A stretch of DNA of 64,000 bases from Heliocidaris tuberculata (taxonomy: Eukaryota; Echinodermata; Echinoidea; Camarodonta; Echinometridae): assembly GCA_025618425.1 (NCBI GenBank), contig CM046847.1, forward strand, positions 16,451,766-16,515,765, in the 5' to 3' direction. Positions within the stretch are counted from its first letter, which is position 1, and every line of letters starts with the position of its first letter. The notes below the pieces were generated by a model. It had not been told where the DNA came from. It made no database searches and saw nothing but the letters and a program-made list of their open reading frames with translations. This document shows, in pieces, positions 12,870 through 24,102 of the stretch. A program made the translations under genes and the position numbers.

Positions 12870-13140
12870 CCTCAGATATGTTATGCTCTGATAAGCTCTG
12901 ATACGCTCTGATACGAAGTTCGTTCCCGCTTTGGGCGACAGATTATTTCCCGAATCGCTACGGCTTCTCACGCTTTGATGCCGATTGATCAGGATTTGTT
13001 ACGCTTTAAATCACGCTTTGATATGCTTTAATACTTTTTGATAAGCTTTGATGCGCTTATCACGCTTTAAATAACGCTCTGATACGATTATCAAGCTCTC
13101 TTTTGCATTGATAGGCTCTGTTAAGCTCTGTTACGCAATG
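12870..13140 (+). repeat. Left subterminal array of 10-bp words (ACGCTTTGAT type) in the Harbinger element
   Basis: Words such as GCTCTGATAAGCTCTGATAC, CACGCTTTGATG, GATAAGCTTTGATGCGC and AACGCTCTGATACG recur, often in steps of 10 bp. The same words reappear at the other end (15405-15650) in the same orientation rather than inverted. Confidence 0.75.
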
Positions 13141-13379
13141 GAAAATTTCGAGATCCCGATTGCATCCCGCCTCTGATGCAGAGCATATACAAGTGAATGA
13201 GTAAATTACGCAATGCGTAATAAATGTCCCCGCCGGAAGTGCAGATCTGTGGAAATTAACTAGCCTGAACCTTAAAACTTCAGTGAAAAACTTTAGTGAA
13301 TAAAATAATAATGTTACTGCATGCAAAAGAAGAGAATACCAACAATGCATGTATACAACTGAAATATAAAAATGAAAAC

Positions 13380-14011
13380 ATTATGAACCTTCAGCCATTT
13401 TTAATAAATTTGCATAAATTTGCATGAATAATGAATTTCAAAATTCTGTGTAGAAGTTTGGAAGCCCCCACCCAGCCCTATCAGATAAAACAATCGGAAT
13501 CAAAATCCGATGTGAAATAGAGAAGTAGCATTTTTCGTCAATTTTGAATAAATTTGCATAAATTTGCATAATTAATGAATTTCAAAATTCTGTGTAGAAG
13601 TTTGGAAGCCCCCACCCAGCCCTATCAGATAAAACAATCGGAATCAAAATCCGATGTGAAATAGAGGAGAAGTAGCATTTTTCGTCAATTTTGAATAAAT
13701 TTGCATAAATTTGCATAATTAATGAATTTCAAAATTCTGTGTAGAAGTTTGGAAGCCCCCACCCAGCCCTATCAGATAAAACAATCGGAATCAAAATCCG
13801 ATGTGAAATAGAGGAGAAGTAGCATTTTTTCGTCGATTTTGAATAAACTTGCATAAATTTGCATAATTAATGAATTTCAAAATTCTGTGTAGAAGTTTGG
13901 AAGCCCCCACCCAGCCCTATCAGATAAAACAATCGGAATCAAAATCGGCCAAGAAATGACGGAGAAGTAGCATTTTCTAACATTTGAGCACACACGGACA
14001 GACGGACGGAC

Positions 14012-14050
<39 letters not shown>

Positions 14051-14107
14051 CGTACGGAGCCCGTTTCATAGTCCCCTCGCGAACTTCGTTCGGCGGGGAC
14101 AATAAAG
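13380..14107 (+). mobile_element. Pearl-like element: four 147-bp tandem cores, ACGG/AC microsatellite, terminal hairpin
   Basis: The core unit starts with AAATTCTGTGTAGAAGTTTG at 13441, 13584, 13732 and 13880 (periods 143-148 bp), with high identity between copies. It is followed by GACAGACGGACGGACGGAC, a (CA)n run (14014-14043) and a hairpin (GTCCCC...GGGGAC, loop around CTTCG) ending near 14107. Core tandem repeats plus an ACGG microsatellite is the architecture described for pearl elements of bivalves. Confidence 0.75.
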
Positions 14108-14369
14108 ATGCAGCAGATACACGAAATCATTGCATCTTTGGCAGAAGAACAAGATATGGAAGTTCAAGATGTACCAGAGTATGAACCATCTTATGAAGTA
14201 GACATGACCTTTGTCTCCCTGCTATAACTACATCCTAGTCCTCGAGGCGGAGGAGAGAGAGGAAGAACAGCAAAGACAAGAGGAGGTTGAACTACCAGCA
14301 GGAGGGAGAAGGCCATTCATCAGGAGCTGCTGAACCAGGCCATGGCTCACTGAAGAAAGAAGACAGCAG

Positions 14370-15084
14370 TACGGCCAGTACACTAGCCTCCTGGACACAC
14401 AACTGAGATTAGAGGACCCTGTTGCCTTCAGAAACTTCACCAGAGTGACCCCTGAGGTGTTCGATGAGATCCTGGAGAGAGTGGCACCAGTCATCCAGAA
14501 GCAAGAGACTAACTACAGGCACCCTTTGTCAGCTGGCCTCAAACTGGCAATCACCTTGAGACATCTGGCCACTGGGGACAACTACAGATCACTGGCATAT
14601 GGTTTCAGATGTGGTATCTTTGCCCTTTGCCCTGAAGAGCTACATGATGAAGCCATACAGTAGAAGAGGGATGACAGATGAACAGAGGATCTGCAACTAC
14701 AGGATCTCAAGGGGGAGATGAGTGGTGGAGAATGCCTTTGGCATCTTGGCCAACAGGTTCCAGTGCCTGTTGGGAACACTGGAACAGAAGGTAGATAACG
14801 TCAGAGATTTGATGGAGACTGCTGTGGTGCTCCACAACCTGCTGAGGAAGAGGGTGGCGCTGGCAGCCAATGAGGTGGACCACGAAGATGAAGAGCACAA
14901 CTTCGTACCAGGGGCCTGGAGAGATGGACCTCACTGGGAAGATGTTCCGCAACCACCTGCAAGGGGGAACCTCGCCACTGTGGATGCCAGACATCAGAGA
15001 GATCATCTCAGAGAATACTTCGTCTCTCCAGTGGGTGCTGTTGACTGGCAACAAAGAATGGCTGGGGTGGTACTTCCTGATTGA
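14370..15084 (+). pseudogene. Harbinger-type transposase pseudogene lacking the catalytic core
   Basis: The N-terminal part reads RRQQYGQYTSLLDTQL, then VTPEVFDEILERVAPVIQKQ and [20 protein letters not shown] as far as YGFRCG (about 14610), typical of the HARBI1/PIF (DDE_Tnp_4) family. Right after this, in another frame, comes the C-terminal part: [28 protein letters not shown], a stop at 14718, then VVENAFGILANRFQCLL to 15084. Roughly 110 residues that should carry the first catalytic aspartates are missing at the junction near 14610, with a frame change and a stop. It cannot encode an active enzyme. A HARBI1-like host gene is excluded by these lesions and the flanking inverted repeats. Confidence 0.85.
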
Positions 15085-15404
15085 GTTAAGAAAGGAGTGG
15101 CTCAGATATCGTCAGAAGCAGATGATGAAGATAAAGACTTGTGTGTCTGGAAATAAGAACATTCTCCCATATGCACACTTTGTTTATTTTTAATATAAGT
15201 TTGAAATAATTTTTGTATTATGTGTACTTGTGAAGATGTTATTATTATTATTGATGTTATTGTTGTTGTTATGTATTTCATCTGCTTGTAAATAATATAA
15301 ATACAAACTTTATTGATTTTTTCCCCATGAAAAATCAGATAATACTACTATTGTAAATCAGGAGTGAAAATTTAAAGAAATCAAGTTGTAGAATTTGAAA
15401 TTTG

Positions 15405-15660
15405 TTAAACTCTGTTAAGCTTTCCTACGCTTTGAGCAAAACTTTGATAAGCTTTGTGACGCTTTGATAAGCTTTAATACGCTCTCCCCGCTTTACGCAA
15501 TTCGTGACAGATCGCCTGAATTTTTTAAACAGTTTAAAATTTTTTGGCGCTCTTGCCGAATGTCCCGAATTGCTCAAAGCTTTCTCACGCTCTATTACGG
15601 TCTTTACGCTTTCATTAAGCTTTGTTACGCTTTGCCGCCGCTTTGCTCGCCGATTTAATT
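15405..15660 (+). repeat. Right subterminal array of 10-bp words in the Harbinger element
   Basis: It contains AAGCTTTCCTACGCTTTGAG, TGACGCTTTGATAAGCTTTA, TCACGCTCTATTACGG, TTACGCTTTCATTAAGC and TTGTTACGCTTTGCCG, matching the left array in sequence and strand. Confidence 0.75.
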
Positions 15661-16164
15661 CGCCATCAATTCGGCGTCGGTGTGAACTTAGCATTACATA
15701 ACAGTTTAGTGCGTGTGTAACTCTATGGTTTCACGGCGGCGGGGGGGGGGGGGGACATGTCTCATTGAAGCCGGTACACGTACATGAAAACGGATAAAAA
15801 GGGTACCTTTTCAACAATAAGCGCATGACCCGGATTACGCGTTTTGGGTATCAAAAAAAGCAAAAATCAAGAAAAAGGGTATAGCAAATTCAGAGATGAT
15901 AGATCTGCCGAAGGGGGGGGGGGGGGGGATATAGTTTGGTAGTGTGTTCCGAAGTAGGTTAAATTTCTTTTACGGTTCCTTTTTGGCTAAAAAGAGGTCT
16001 ATGATGATGATGATGTAATGCTCAAATAGGATGTAAAATACCTTAAGCAAGATATAAAATCGCCGTTAATAATAATGGTATAAAAATCAGAGATAGACAG
16101 GTTTCCCTGTTTAGAGTATCAAAATCTGCTCCTACTGCAATCTGCTTTTTAATTCAGCAAGTGA

Positions 16165-16204
16165 TTTATGCGGATGATGTACAGGTCTCAATGAGACATC
16201 TGGG

Positions 16205-16248
<44 letters not shown>

Positions 16249-16895
16249 CGGTCGTCGCGATCGATTTGGATCGATTCTGGGGCCCGTAACTTTTTCTGCC
16301 TTTTATTTGTGAAAATTCGGCTCCTTTGGAAGTTTGATTTATGTAAGCATTCCATTACTTTATAAATTGAATTTTCAACAGGTTTTTTTGTTTGTTAGTT
16401 TGTTGGTTTTTTTTTTGGGGGGGGCTGTTTCTTAGTTGAACTTAATTCTTTCTGTGATACAATAGTTTTGTTTGTTTTTTGTTTTTTTATTTTTTTTGTT
16501 GTGGGGGTTGATGTTCGATGAGACAGGGTGAAGCCGGGAGAAACATTTAACTGTTAGATGTATTACGCGGATGATGTACAGGCCTCAATGAAACAGGTGC
16601 CCGTAACCTTTTCTGCCTTTTATTTGTGAAAATCCGGCTCCTTTGGAAGTTTGATTTTTGTAAGCATTCCATTACTTTATAAATTGAACTTTCAAGGTTT
16701 TTTTTGTTTGTTTGTTGGTGTGTTGTTGTTGTTGTTTTTTTTTTTGGGGGGGGGGCTGTTTCTTAGTTGAACTTAATTCTTTCTGTGATACAATTGTTTT
16801 GTTTGTTTGTTTTTTGTTTTTGTTTTTTTTTTGTGGGGGTTGATGTTCAATGAGACAGGGTGAAGCCAGGAGGAACATGTAACTGTTAGATGTTA
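16165..16895 (+). repeat. Recent tandem duplication of about 350-400 bp
   Basis: Copy 1 (16165-16555) and copy 2 (16560-16895) share GCGGATGATGTACAGG, CTGCCTTTTATTTGTGAAAA, TAAGCATTCCATTACTTTAT, GGGGGCTGTTTCTTAGTTGA and GTTGATGTTC.ATGAGACAGG with few differences. Copy 1 has an extra 43-base G run (16206-16248). Confidence 0.88.
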
Positions 16896-17657
16896 AAAAA
16901 AAAGGGGGGATTTTGGCCACTTCATATTTTAGGACTCTTTATTTCACTTAGGAATATCGGTTGCCACGGTGTAAAGAAGAAGCCCCCCCCCCCCCCCCCC
17001 ACCAAAATTTCCTTCGAAAATATTTCCACTATGATGAATACGTATAGGATACTAACCCTCGCGCTGGGGGTAACGGGAGGCCGATGGGGTGGGGGAGGGG
17101 GTATGGTAGGGAAAGGTCAATCCGTCGGTCCTCCCAAGACTTATAAGGGGGCCATAATCCCCCTGAAAAGAAAATGACAATTCATTCATTTTTTGGGGTA
17201 ATTTTTGCATCCTTTACAAGGGACATACCGCTAATTATGCATGTTATGTTTTTTATGGCCTTAATTTCTCTGAGTATTAAACCACAGAAACATGGCAAGA
17301 TCAAATCGCTCACTCTAGCTCTATTCATGGATATACTATTTGAACATAATCATATCCATGCTCTGTGTGCAAGAATCCCGCCCAGGTGTAAATGAGATCG
17401 TCATCCACAGGCCACAGGGCCGACGTAACATAAATATCATTATTCAGTCATTCATAAAGTAAAACGATCGTCATTTAGTCTTCATCAAGATGAAAATGTA
17501 TTTTCTTCAGAACTCATGCAAGATTTGGATGAATAACACATACTCACATGTTGTAAATACTTCTTGGTAAAAAAAATAACACATTACCCGACTTTTTTCT
17601 TTATTCACTTGATTATTGGGACAAATATACGGTACTGTGATTAATCATAAACACAGC

Positions 17658-17702
17658 TAGCGCCCGTGGATGATATGTCCACGGGCTGCTTCAGCTAGTA
17701 TC
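17658..17702 (+). repeat. Hairpin CAGCTAGCGCCCGTGGA ... TCCACGGGCTG...CAGCTAG
   Basis: Ten-base arms CGCCCGTGGA / TCCACGGGCT around TGATATG, with CTAG on both sides. Possibly the third member of the hairpin family at 10166 and 12306, or a Helitron terminus ending CTAG|T. Confidence 0.4.
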
Positions 17703-17779
17703 CTATATATGGCATGGCCTTGTGCATTTATTATTAACTGGCAACCTTATTCTAAACTACAGATTGAATGAATGAATGA

Positions 17780-18075
17780 ATGAAAGTTCCAACACACTAG
17801 ACTGGAAGTGTGAAGTCATGGGTTCAAGCCCCCGGCAAGGCACTTATGTCCTGTGGCAAGATATTGTTAATCTACATTTGCTATTCCATATCCAGGAGAG
17901 AAATGATGACCTGTTAGGATGATAAGAGCCTTTGTGATAGCAAGGAGTTAGTAATTGCCATACATGTTGTATATGCCCTCACAGTGACCATACATGTATG
18001 CTAGGAATACTCCACAGGGAGTGGAGATGGTGCAAACTATGTGTGCATGAATGAATGCCATAACCAGGATAATAA
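17780..18075 (+). repeat. SINE-like sequence
   Basis: GACTGGAAGTGTGAAGTCATGGGTTCAAGCCCC contains a B-box-like GGTTCAAGCCC. The downstream body has no reading frame and ends in AATGAATG-type sequence. The A box upstream is poorly preserved. Confidence 0.45.
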
Positions 18076-18659
18076 TTTCAGTAGGTGCATCCCAATCAGC
18101 CCGAGTTTGCTCAAGCTCAAGCGCTTCTCGAGAAAAAAGTCAGAGTTTGAAAAACCCGTCTCCATCAGCCCAAGTTGAGCAATTCCCGCTTGTTCTTGGA
18201 ATAAACTCGAGCTATACAGAGCATGCGCACTTCGAAGATGGGAAATCAAAGAAATACATAGGATAAATGGGGGGAAAAAAGAGCAAAGAAATACATAAGG
18301 AAAAGATAAAGAGAGAGAAGGATAAGGAAATATAAAGAAGAGGATAGAGAGAAGAACAAAGAAAAACATAAGAATAGAAAGAATAATAAAGAATGGGAAA
18401 AACAAAGTAATACATAAGGAAATATGAAGAGAAAAGGATATAGAGAAGAACAAAGAAAAACATAAGAATATATGGAAAAAAGAATAAAGAATGGGAAAAA
18501 CAAAGAAATAATAAGGAAAAGATAAAAAGAGAGAAGGAAAACATGGAAATACAAAGAGAAGAGGATAGAAAGAAAAATAAAGAAATACATATGAATAAAT
18601 AGAAGAGAGGACAATGGGAATACAAAGAACAGGGGTGGCGCATCCGGGGGGCAGGGGGC

Positions 18660-19445
18660 ACAGTGCCCCCACTTTTTCAAGTACCCCAAAAGTACCCTTT
18701 TTATTTCTGAAAAATGCCCTTTTCTCTCTGATAAGTGCCCTTTCCCCTTCTGCTATGTGCCCTTTTTTCTCCTTCTGAAAAGTGCCTCTTTTCAAATCAG
18801 ATAACTGCCACCTTATCTCTCTATTAAGTGCCCTTTTCACCTTTTGAAAAGTGCCCCTTTTCAAATCTGATAATTGCCACCTTGTCTCTGTAATAAGTAT
18901 CTTTTTCTCCTTCTGATAAGTGCTCTTCGATTCTAAATATCACCCCGTTTTCTCTGATATATATGTCGTTTTCTCCTTTGATAAGTGCATTTATACTTCT
19001 GATATGTGCCCCTTTTCCCTTTTAATAAGTGCCCATTTTCCCCTTCTGATAAGTGTCCCTTCTTTACTTCTCATAAGTGCCCCCTCTTTACTTCTGATAA
19101 GTGCCCCCTCTTTACTTCGGAAAAGTGCCCCTTTCCAAATCTGATAATTGCCACCTTGTCCTTTTCTCCTTCTGAATTCTGATGAGTGCCCCTTTTTGAA
19201 TCAATATACTGCCCCTTTTCTCTCTAATATATGCCCTTTTCTCCTTTGATAAGTGCATTTTTACTTCTGATAGGTGCCTCTTTTCCCTTCTAATACGTGC
19301 CCTTTTCCTCTTCTCATAAGTTCTCATTTTCATCTCTTATAAGTGCCTCTATCCTCCTCTGATAAGAGCCCCTATCCTCCTCTGATAAGAGCCCCTATCC
19401 TCCTCTGATAAGAGCCCTTTCCTCTTCTTATAAGTGCCCCCTTTT
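18660..19445 (+). repeat. Degenerate GTGCCCTTTTCTCC / TCTGATAA minisatellite
   Basis: Units of roughly 20-30 bp of the form TCTGATAAGTGCCCTTTTC are repeated more than 25 times with drift, including near-identical TCCTCTGATAAGAGCCCCTA copies around 19360-19410. Confidence 0.9.
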
Positions 19446-19999
19446 ACTTATACATGTATTTCCAACTGTGTTTTTTTTTTACAAAAAGAGCCATATCTAG
19501 CTTCAAAGAATTGGTGCGGCTTTACAGGTACCCATATTACTACAACTACAATGTAAGGCAGCGGAGCTGAAGGAAAAAGGGGCACAATGCCCATCCCCCC
19601 CCCCCCCCCCAGCGAAGGATTTCTCATTCTGCTCGCTCCAATGTGCAAATAATATACACCAAGTAAGGGCAATATTTTCTGAAAATGTCCCCATAACTTG
19701 CTCGCTAGCTCTTACAATATATAATGAAATCAAGAAGATTGCATAAAGTATGTTATATATTGGTGTAATCCTAAAGAAAACGACAAAGTTAATGTACAAA
19801 TTAAAAGATCATTCGACATTCCCCAAAATGAATTTGCTGTTGTCATTTTCATTATATCGCTGTAAATAATGTACAACTCAAGGACTTCAGCATTAGAAAC
19901 AAGATGAATGCGACTGCATCTCCTATATGCCTCCGCCTAAATTCATTTGATGGCTCAAACTTTTCTTGAAATCTTGTGATCACCAGAATAAAAAGCCTC

Positions 20000-20830
20000 T
20001 AATTACATGTTAATTGACCTCTTTGACATTTGACCTTACACCTTATAACCCAAAATTCTGATCACTTTATCTCCTCCTAGTCATGAATACAAAATAGTTG
20101 AGATATGGGGATAACAAAGGTAAAAAAAACCCATTAATTTCACATACACCTGTATAATGACCTCTATGACCTGTCACCTTTGACCTACGTGAACAAAAAT
20201 CTAATCAGTTCGTCTCATTATGGTGATGCACACTATTTTCAAGTTTGAAGATAATGGATCAAATGGTTCTTGAGATATCATGTTAGGCTAAAACCTGCAA
20301 TTTCAGAATTGATCTCTATGACCTTTGACCTTTGACCTATGTATCCCAAAATCTAACCAGATCATCTTTCTATGGTGATACATACTAGTACCAAGTTTGA
20401 AGTTCATACCTCAAATGGTTCTTGAGATATCACATTAACAAGGCTAACAACTAACATATCAGAAATTGACCTGTGACCTTTGACCTTTGACCAACATACC
20501 CCACAATCTAATCAGATCCTCTTCCTATGGTGATACATACTAGCACCAAGTTTTTAGTTCATGCCTCAAATGGTTCTTGAGTTATCGCTAGAATGAGCCT
20601 AACACTTGAAATTTCAGAAAAATTGGCCTCTGTGACCTTGACCTTTGAACTACATACCCCAAAATCTAATCAGATCGTCTTCCTATGGTGATACATACTA
20701 GCATCAAGTTTGAAGTTCATACCTTATGTGGTTCTTAAGTTATCACTAGAACAAGAAAGCAGGATGGATGGACGGACAACCCGAAAACATAATGCCTCCG
20801 GCACCACCTTCGGTGGGTGGAGGCATAAAA
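20000..20830 (+). mobile_element. Pearl-like element: about five 155-bp tandem cores with DR1 motifs, GGAC microsatellite, terminal hairpin
   Basis: The core contains TATGGTGATACATACTAG, CAAGTTTGAAGTTCATACC, TGGTTCTTGAGATATCA and clustered TGACCTTTGACC; units recur at about 20020, 20158, 20313, 20468 and 20625. It is followed by GGATGGATGGACGGAC and a hairpin ATGCCTCCGGCACCACC-TTCG-GGTGGGTGGAGGCAT ending at about 20826. The layout is the same as at 13380-14107. Confidence 0.75.
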
Positions 20831-22625
20831 AAGTCAGAAATGTTTGCTCGCTCACTTCGCTCGCTTGCACATGAATCGTTAGACCATAACACAAAGCTGC
20901 TAATCAGGAAAGGTGAAGTAGCGACCAAAACCACAATAAAAAGGAAGAAGGTGATGCTTGATAGTAACTATATTAATTACCAATTAATAACCAATGTCAC
21001 AAAATGGTCCTTTTTTCGCTTCATGTTCACCCCTTGTAGGGGCCCCTTTTTCACCCAAAAGTGCCCTTTTTTGCTGGTGCCCCCCCCCCCACTTTGAAAG
21101 ATGCTCCGCCACCCCTGCCAAAGAAATACAAAAGGACAGGATAAAATGATAGAAGGAAAACAAAGAAATACATAAAGAAACATAAAGAAATGAAGATAGC
21201 AAGATGACCAAAGAAATATATAAGAATAGAAAGAAGAACAAAGAAATATATAAGAACAGAAAGAAGAACAAAGAAAAGAAAGAACAATAAAGAATGGGGA
21301 AAAAACATAGAAATATATAAGGGAAAAAAGAGATAAGGAAAAACAAAGAAATACATAAGGAAAACAGAGAAAGAGAAAAGAAAACAAGAAATCCATTTTA
21401 GGAAAATAGAATTTCTAGGATTGGTGTCATAAATAAATCAACCCAAGTCAAAACCTGAGTGCATCTTCACCTGCGAATTAGCTGGCTAATTTGCCAATTA
21501 GCGCGCTTTTTCACAAAAAAAAACGGAGTTGACTTGGGTTTGTAAGCTCGAGATTAAACCCACGAAATAGCCCGCTATTTGTGTCTTCATTACAAATTAT
21601 ATCCCTCATCGTAAGATTGTTGCATTAGGAGTGTACACAACAAGAAAATGAATAGTTTTACCAGAAAAGCCGTTTCTTGCCATCTCGTTCGTTTTTCCTG
21701 CTGAAGTCATCGAATAGTTCATTTTTTGCCCCATCACCAGAGGGAAAAAATGAACTATTCGATGACGTCAGCAGGAAAAAATGAACTATTCATTTTTCCG
21801 GCTCCCCCCCCCCCCCCCATAAGCAGCTGCTCAGCCTGAGCGCGTACTACATTGTGACGACATTCATTCGTGCGTATAGATCTATTGTTTTAGGCATGCA
21901 TAATGATGTCATCAAAACGCATTTGATATCCACGCAAATTCACCCCTTCTTCAAACTGTTTGTGTATACGTGTGCGGTCTATCATACCCTACAGTGTAGA
22001 TGATCAAGTAGATGAGTAGAATTAAGCTTTTGTTCAAGATGACGGATATAAAACAAATATACAATGACTCATTCTCGGAAAGCTAAACCCATTCGCACTC
22101 AAGAACACCAAATACGGTAGTACTATTCTCCCTCGGGCCGATGGCCCTTGGGAGAATAGTACAATTTGGTGTTCCTTCGATGAGGATAGTTTTAGCCAGA
22201 TCCTCGAGTGCCATTGTATATTTGTATACTATCTCCAGCTAACTCTGATCGGGTTAGTTTCCCTGGATCAGAATTAGCGGGCTATTTTGGAAACTCGGGC
22301 TGATGAAGACGAGCCTAGTTAAGCACTTTAGAGACGTTATGATCCAAATAATACACATGAGGGAGGGCGTTAGTATGGATTATCAACACTGCACAAGGCA
22401 ACTTTGGAACAGTCCGATACACCTGAGGCGATAGCTGAGGGGATTTGCAAGGGTTGTAATTTGTTCAATCACCCTCTCTCTAACAGTACTCTACAGTTAC
22501 TTCCATAGATCCACAAACAAATTTAATCCAACTTAAATCTCAGAAAGATTTATAAAAATAATGTAAACAAAACTATTATCATTGTTTACTTACTGGTACC
22601 TTAGTAAAAAAATAATTTAATCATT

Positions 22626-23112
22626 TCATCTGGACTTACGAATTATTTCCGAGAACGGTTTCACGTCCGATCCTGGACGCTTCATCAGCTCATCTGATTT
22701 GGTAGCCGGAAAAATGTTGTTGCCAATCGGCGCAGACGCACTAGCAGTGTTATTGTTCCGAGTAAGAAGTCGAGGAATTCTCCAGATTACGGCGCTATAC
22801 ACCCGGGAGAGGTTATGTCGCAGGCCCCCACCCTTATCGAGAGTAGGGTTCTCAGCGTTGACATAGACAGCTTCACGGACCCCTCTCTCAAACCACCGAG
22901 ACTCTTTGTCTAGAATGAGAACATCCTTGTCTTTGAAGTCATGTTTGGATGTGTTCAGGTGGGAGTAGACAGCAGAATCGTTTTCTAATGTCCCCGGTCT
23001 GCGATGTTGATACAAACGCTTGTGCAGAGGCTGTTAGTTTCACCAATATAGTTTTCTTGGCAACCCTCCTCTTGACATTGAATGGCATAGATGACGTTGT
23101 TCCTCTTTTTCT
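22626..23112 (-). pseudogene. Penelope-like GIY-YIG endonuclease fragment
   Basis: NVIYAIQCQEEGCQENYIGE (23112-23050) carries the GIY-YIG signature and a Cys-rich CQEEGC insert. After a frame change near 23015 it continues QHRRPGTLENDSAVYSHL, then a DVLILDKESRWFERGVREAV stretch with the conserved catalytic-region E/R/W pattern, and a C-terminal SRVYSAVIW. Together with the RT fragment this identifies a Penelope-like element. Confidence 0.83.
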
Positions 23113-23459
23113 TTGGAACTTTTTGGATCTTTATGGAACTTTGGAAATTTTTGGTTTAGGGTGTTTGCTGGTTTGAAGTACACGGGAATGTGATAGCCTG
23201 AAAGGATCCGTTGGATTTTCTCAGAGTCCACTGATGTAAGGCACAGCTAGATACACCTATGCCCTGTTGTTGATCAGCTGGACGTGGCTTATTGTCCTGG
23301 TAATGATGTTTACGTGGGTGGATGGCCTTCTCTTTATACTCCAACCCTGGTAACCACACACGCGAAGTGCTTCCCAAAGATGTCTATGTCCCTTCTCCTT
23401 TGTTTCCTCAGAAGAAGGAATGTAGGAACAAGGAGTTATCACAGAACTGTGATAACTCC

Positions 23460-24102
23460 TTGGTAGGAAGCCCTGTGAAACAATGTTCTTACCACACCCA
23501 GTTTGTGGATAAGGGGGTGATGGGAATCAAACAGGAGGTATTGGTCCGTATGGGTGACTTTCCTGTAGACTGAGGAAAGAAGCGTACCGTCGTCCTTGAT
23601 GGTAATAAGGCAGTTGATTATCCTTCACTTTCTCAACCGTGAACTTGATAAAAGGGTCACAATTATTGATGTGTTCAAAGAAAGCGTCTAGTTCTGCAGT
23701 CTTAATCTTGACCCCGGTGTCGTCTACATATCTGAACCAATGGATGGGTGGATTGCCGGAAAATGAACTCAGGGCTAAATCTTCAAGAACAGGCGAAATG
23801 GGAGAGCCCATGGCACATCCATGTTTTTGTTTGTAGAAAGTGCCATCAAAGATGAAATAAGTTGTGGAAAGACAGAGTTCTAACAACTGACAAATTTGAT
23901 CAGGGGTGAGTTTGGTTCTTGAGCCAAGGCTAGAGTCCTTAACAAGGCGTTTGTGAACTGCTTCTATTGCCTTGTTAGGCGGAACGCTCGTGAAAAGGGC
24001 AGACACATCAAAGGAAGCAACACACTCATCATCCTCCACCTTAATGTCCTGCACCCTTTCAATGAAGCCTTTAGAGTTTAATACATTCCGCTCTGATAAG
24101 CC
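23460..24102 (-). pseudogene. Penelope-like reverse transcriptase fragment
   Basis: Motif A is CVASFDVSALFTSVPPNKA, motif B is QKHGCAMGSPISPVLEDLAL, motif C is WFRYVDDTGVKI, then FIKFTVEKVKDNQLPYY. These are Penelope-type RT landmarks with the active-site YVDD intact. A frameshift near 23605 moves the continuation (SSVYRKVTHTDQYLLFDSHH) into another frame. The N-terminal region upstream of NVLNSKGFIERV is missing, so the copy is dead. Confidence 0.88.

Larger units (their letters stand above)
12784..15690 (+). mobile_element. Degenerate PIF/Harbinger-type DNA transposon
   Basis: The ends carry an inverted repeat, GTTCACACCGACGCCGAAT at 12785 and its reverse complement ending near 15689. The interior holds a broken transposase (14370-15084). 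Subterminal DNA on both sides is built of degenerate CGCTTTGATA/AGCTYTGATA words. A pearl-like tandem-repeat block (13380-14107) sits in the left half. Flanks read GTAC-T and TTAG, so no clean 3-bp target duplication could be confirmed. Length is about 2.9 kb. Confidence 0.7.
18630..21117. mobile_element. Large non-autonomous hAT element carrying minisatellite and pearl-like arrays
   Basis: The ends are CAGGGGTGGCGCATCC and, inverted, CAGGGGTGGCGGAGCATC. The 8-bp duplication is ACAAAGAA / CCAAAGAA (7 of 8). It is inserted in an AAGAAATACATAAGG low-complexity tract, whose halves lie on both sides (18260-18629 and 21118-21400). It contains the GTGCCC minisatellite (18660-19445) and a pearl-like block (20000-20830). 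Confidence 0.8.
18260..21400 (+). repeat. AAGAAATACATAAGG purine-rich tract split by the 18630-21117 hAT element
   Basis: 18260-18629 and 21118-21400 are both built of AAAGAAATACATAAGGAAAA-like units, originally one tract. The long reading frames on the complementary strand are low-complexity artefacts. Confidence 0.85.

Noticed and set aside
13400..14040. CRISPR-like array
   Set aside because: Units of about 147 bp are contiguous tandem copies without unique spacers; this is an animal pearl-like element.
18037..18864. 275-residue minus-strand reading frame rich in Phe, Leu and Ser
   Set aside because: It spans a purine-rich low-complexity tract and the GTGCCC minisatellite inside a transposon; no conserved motif or splice structure.
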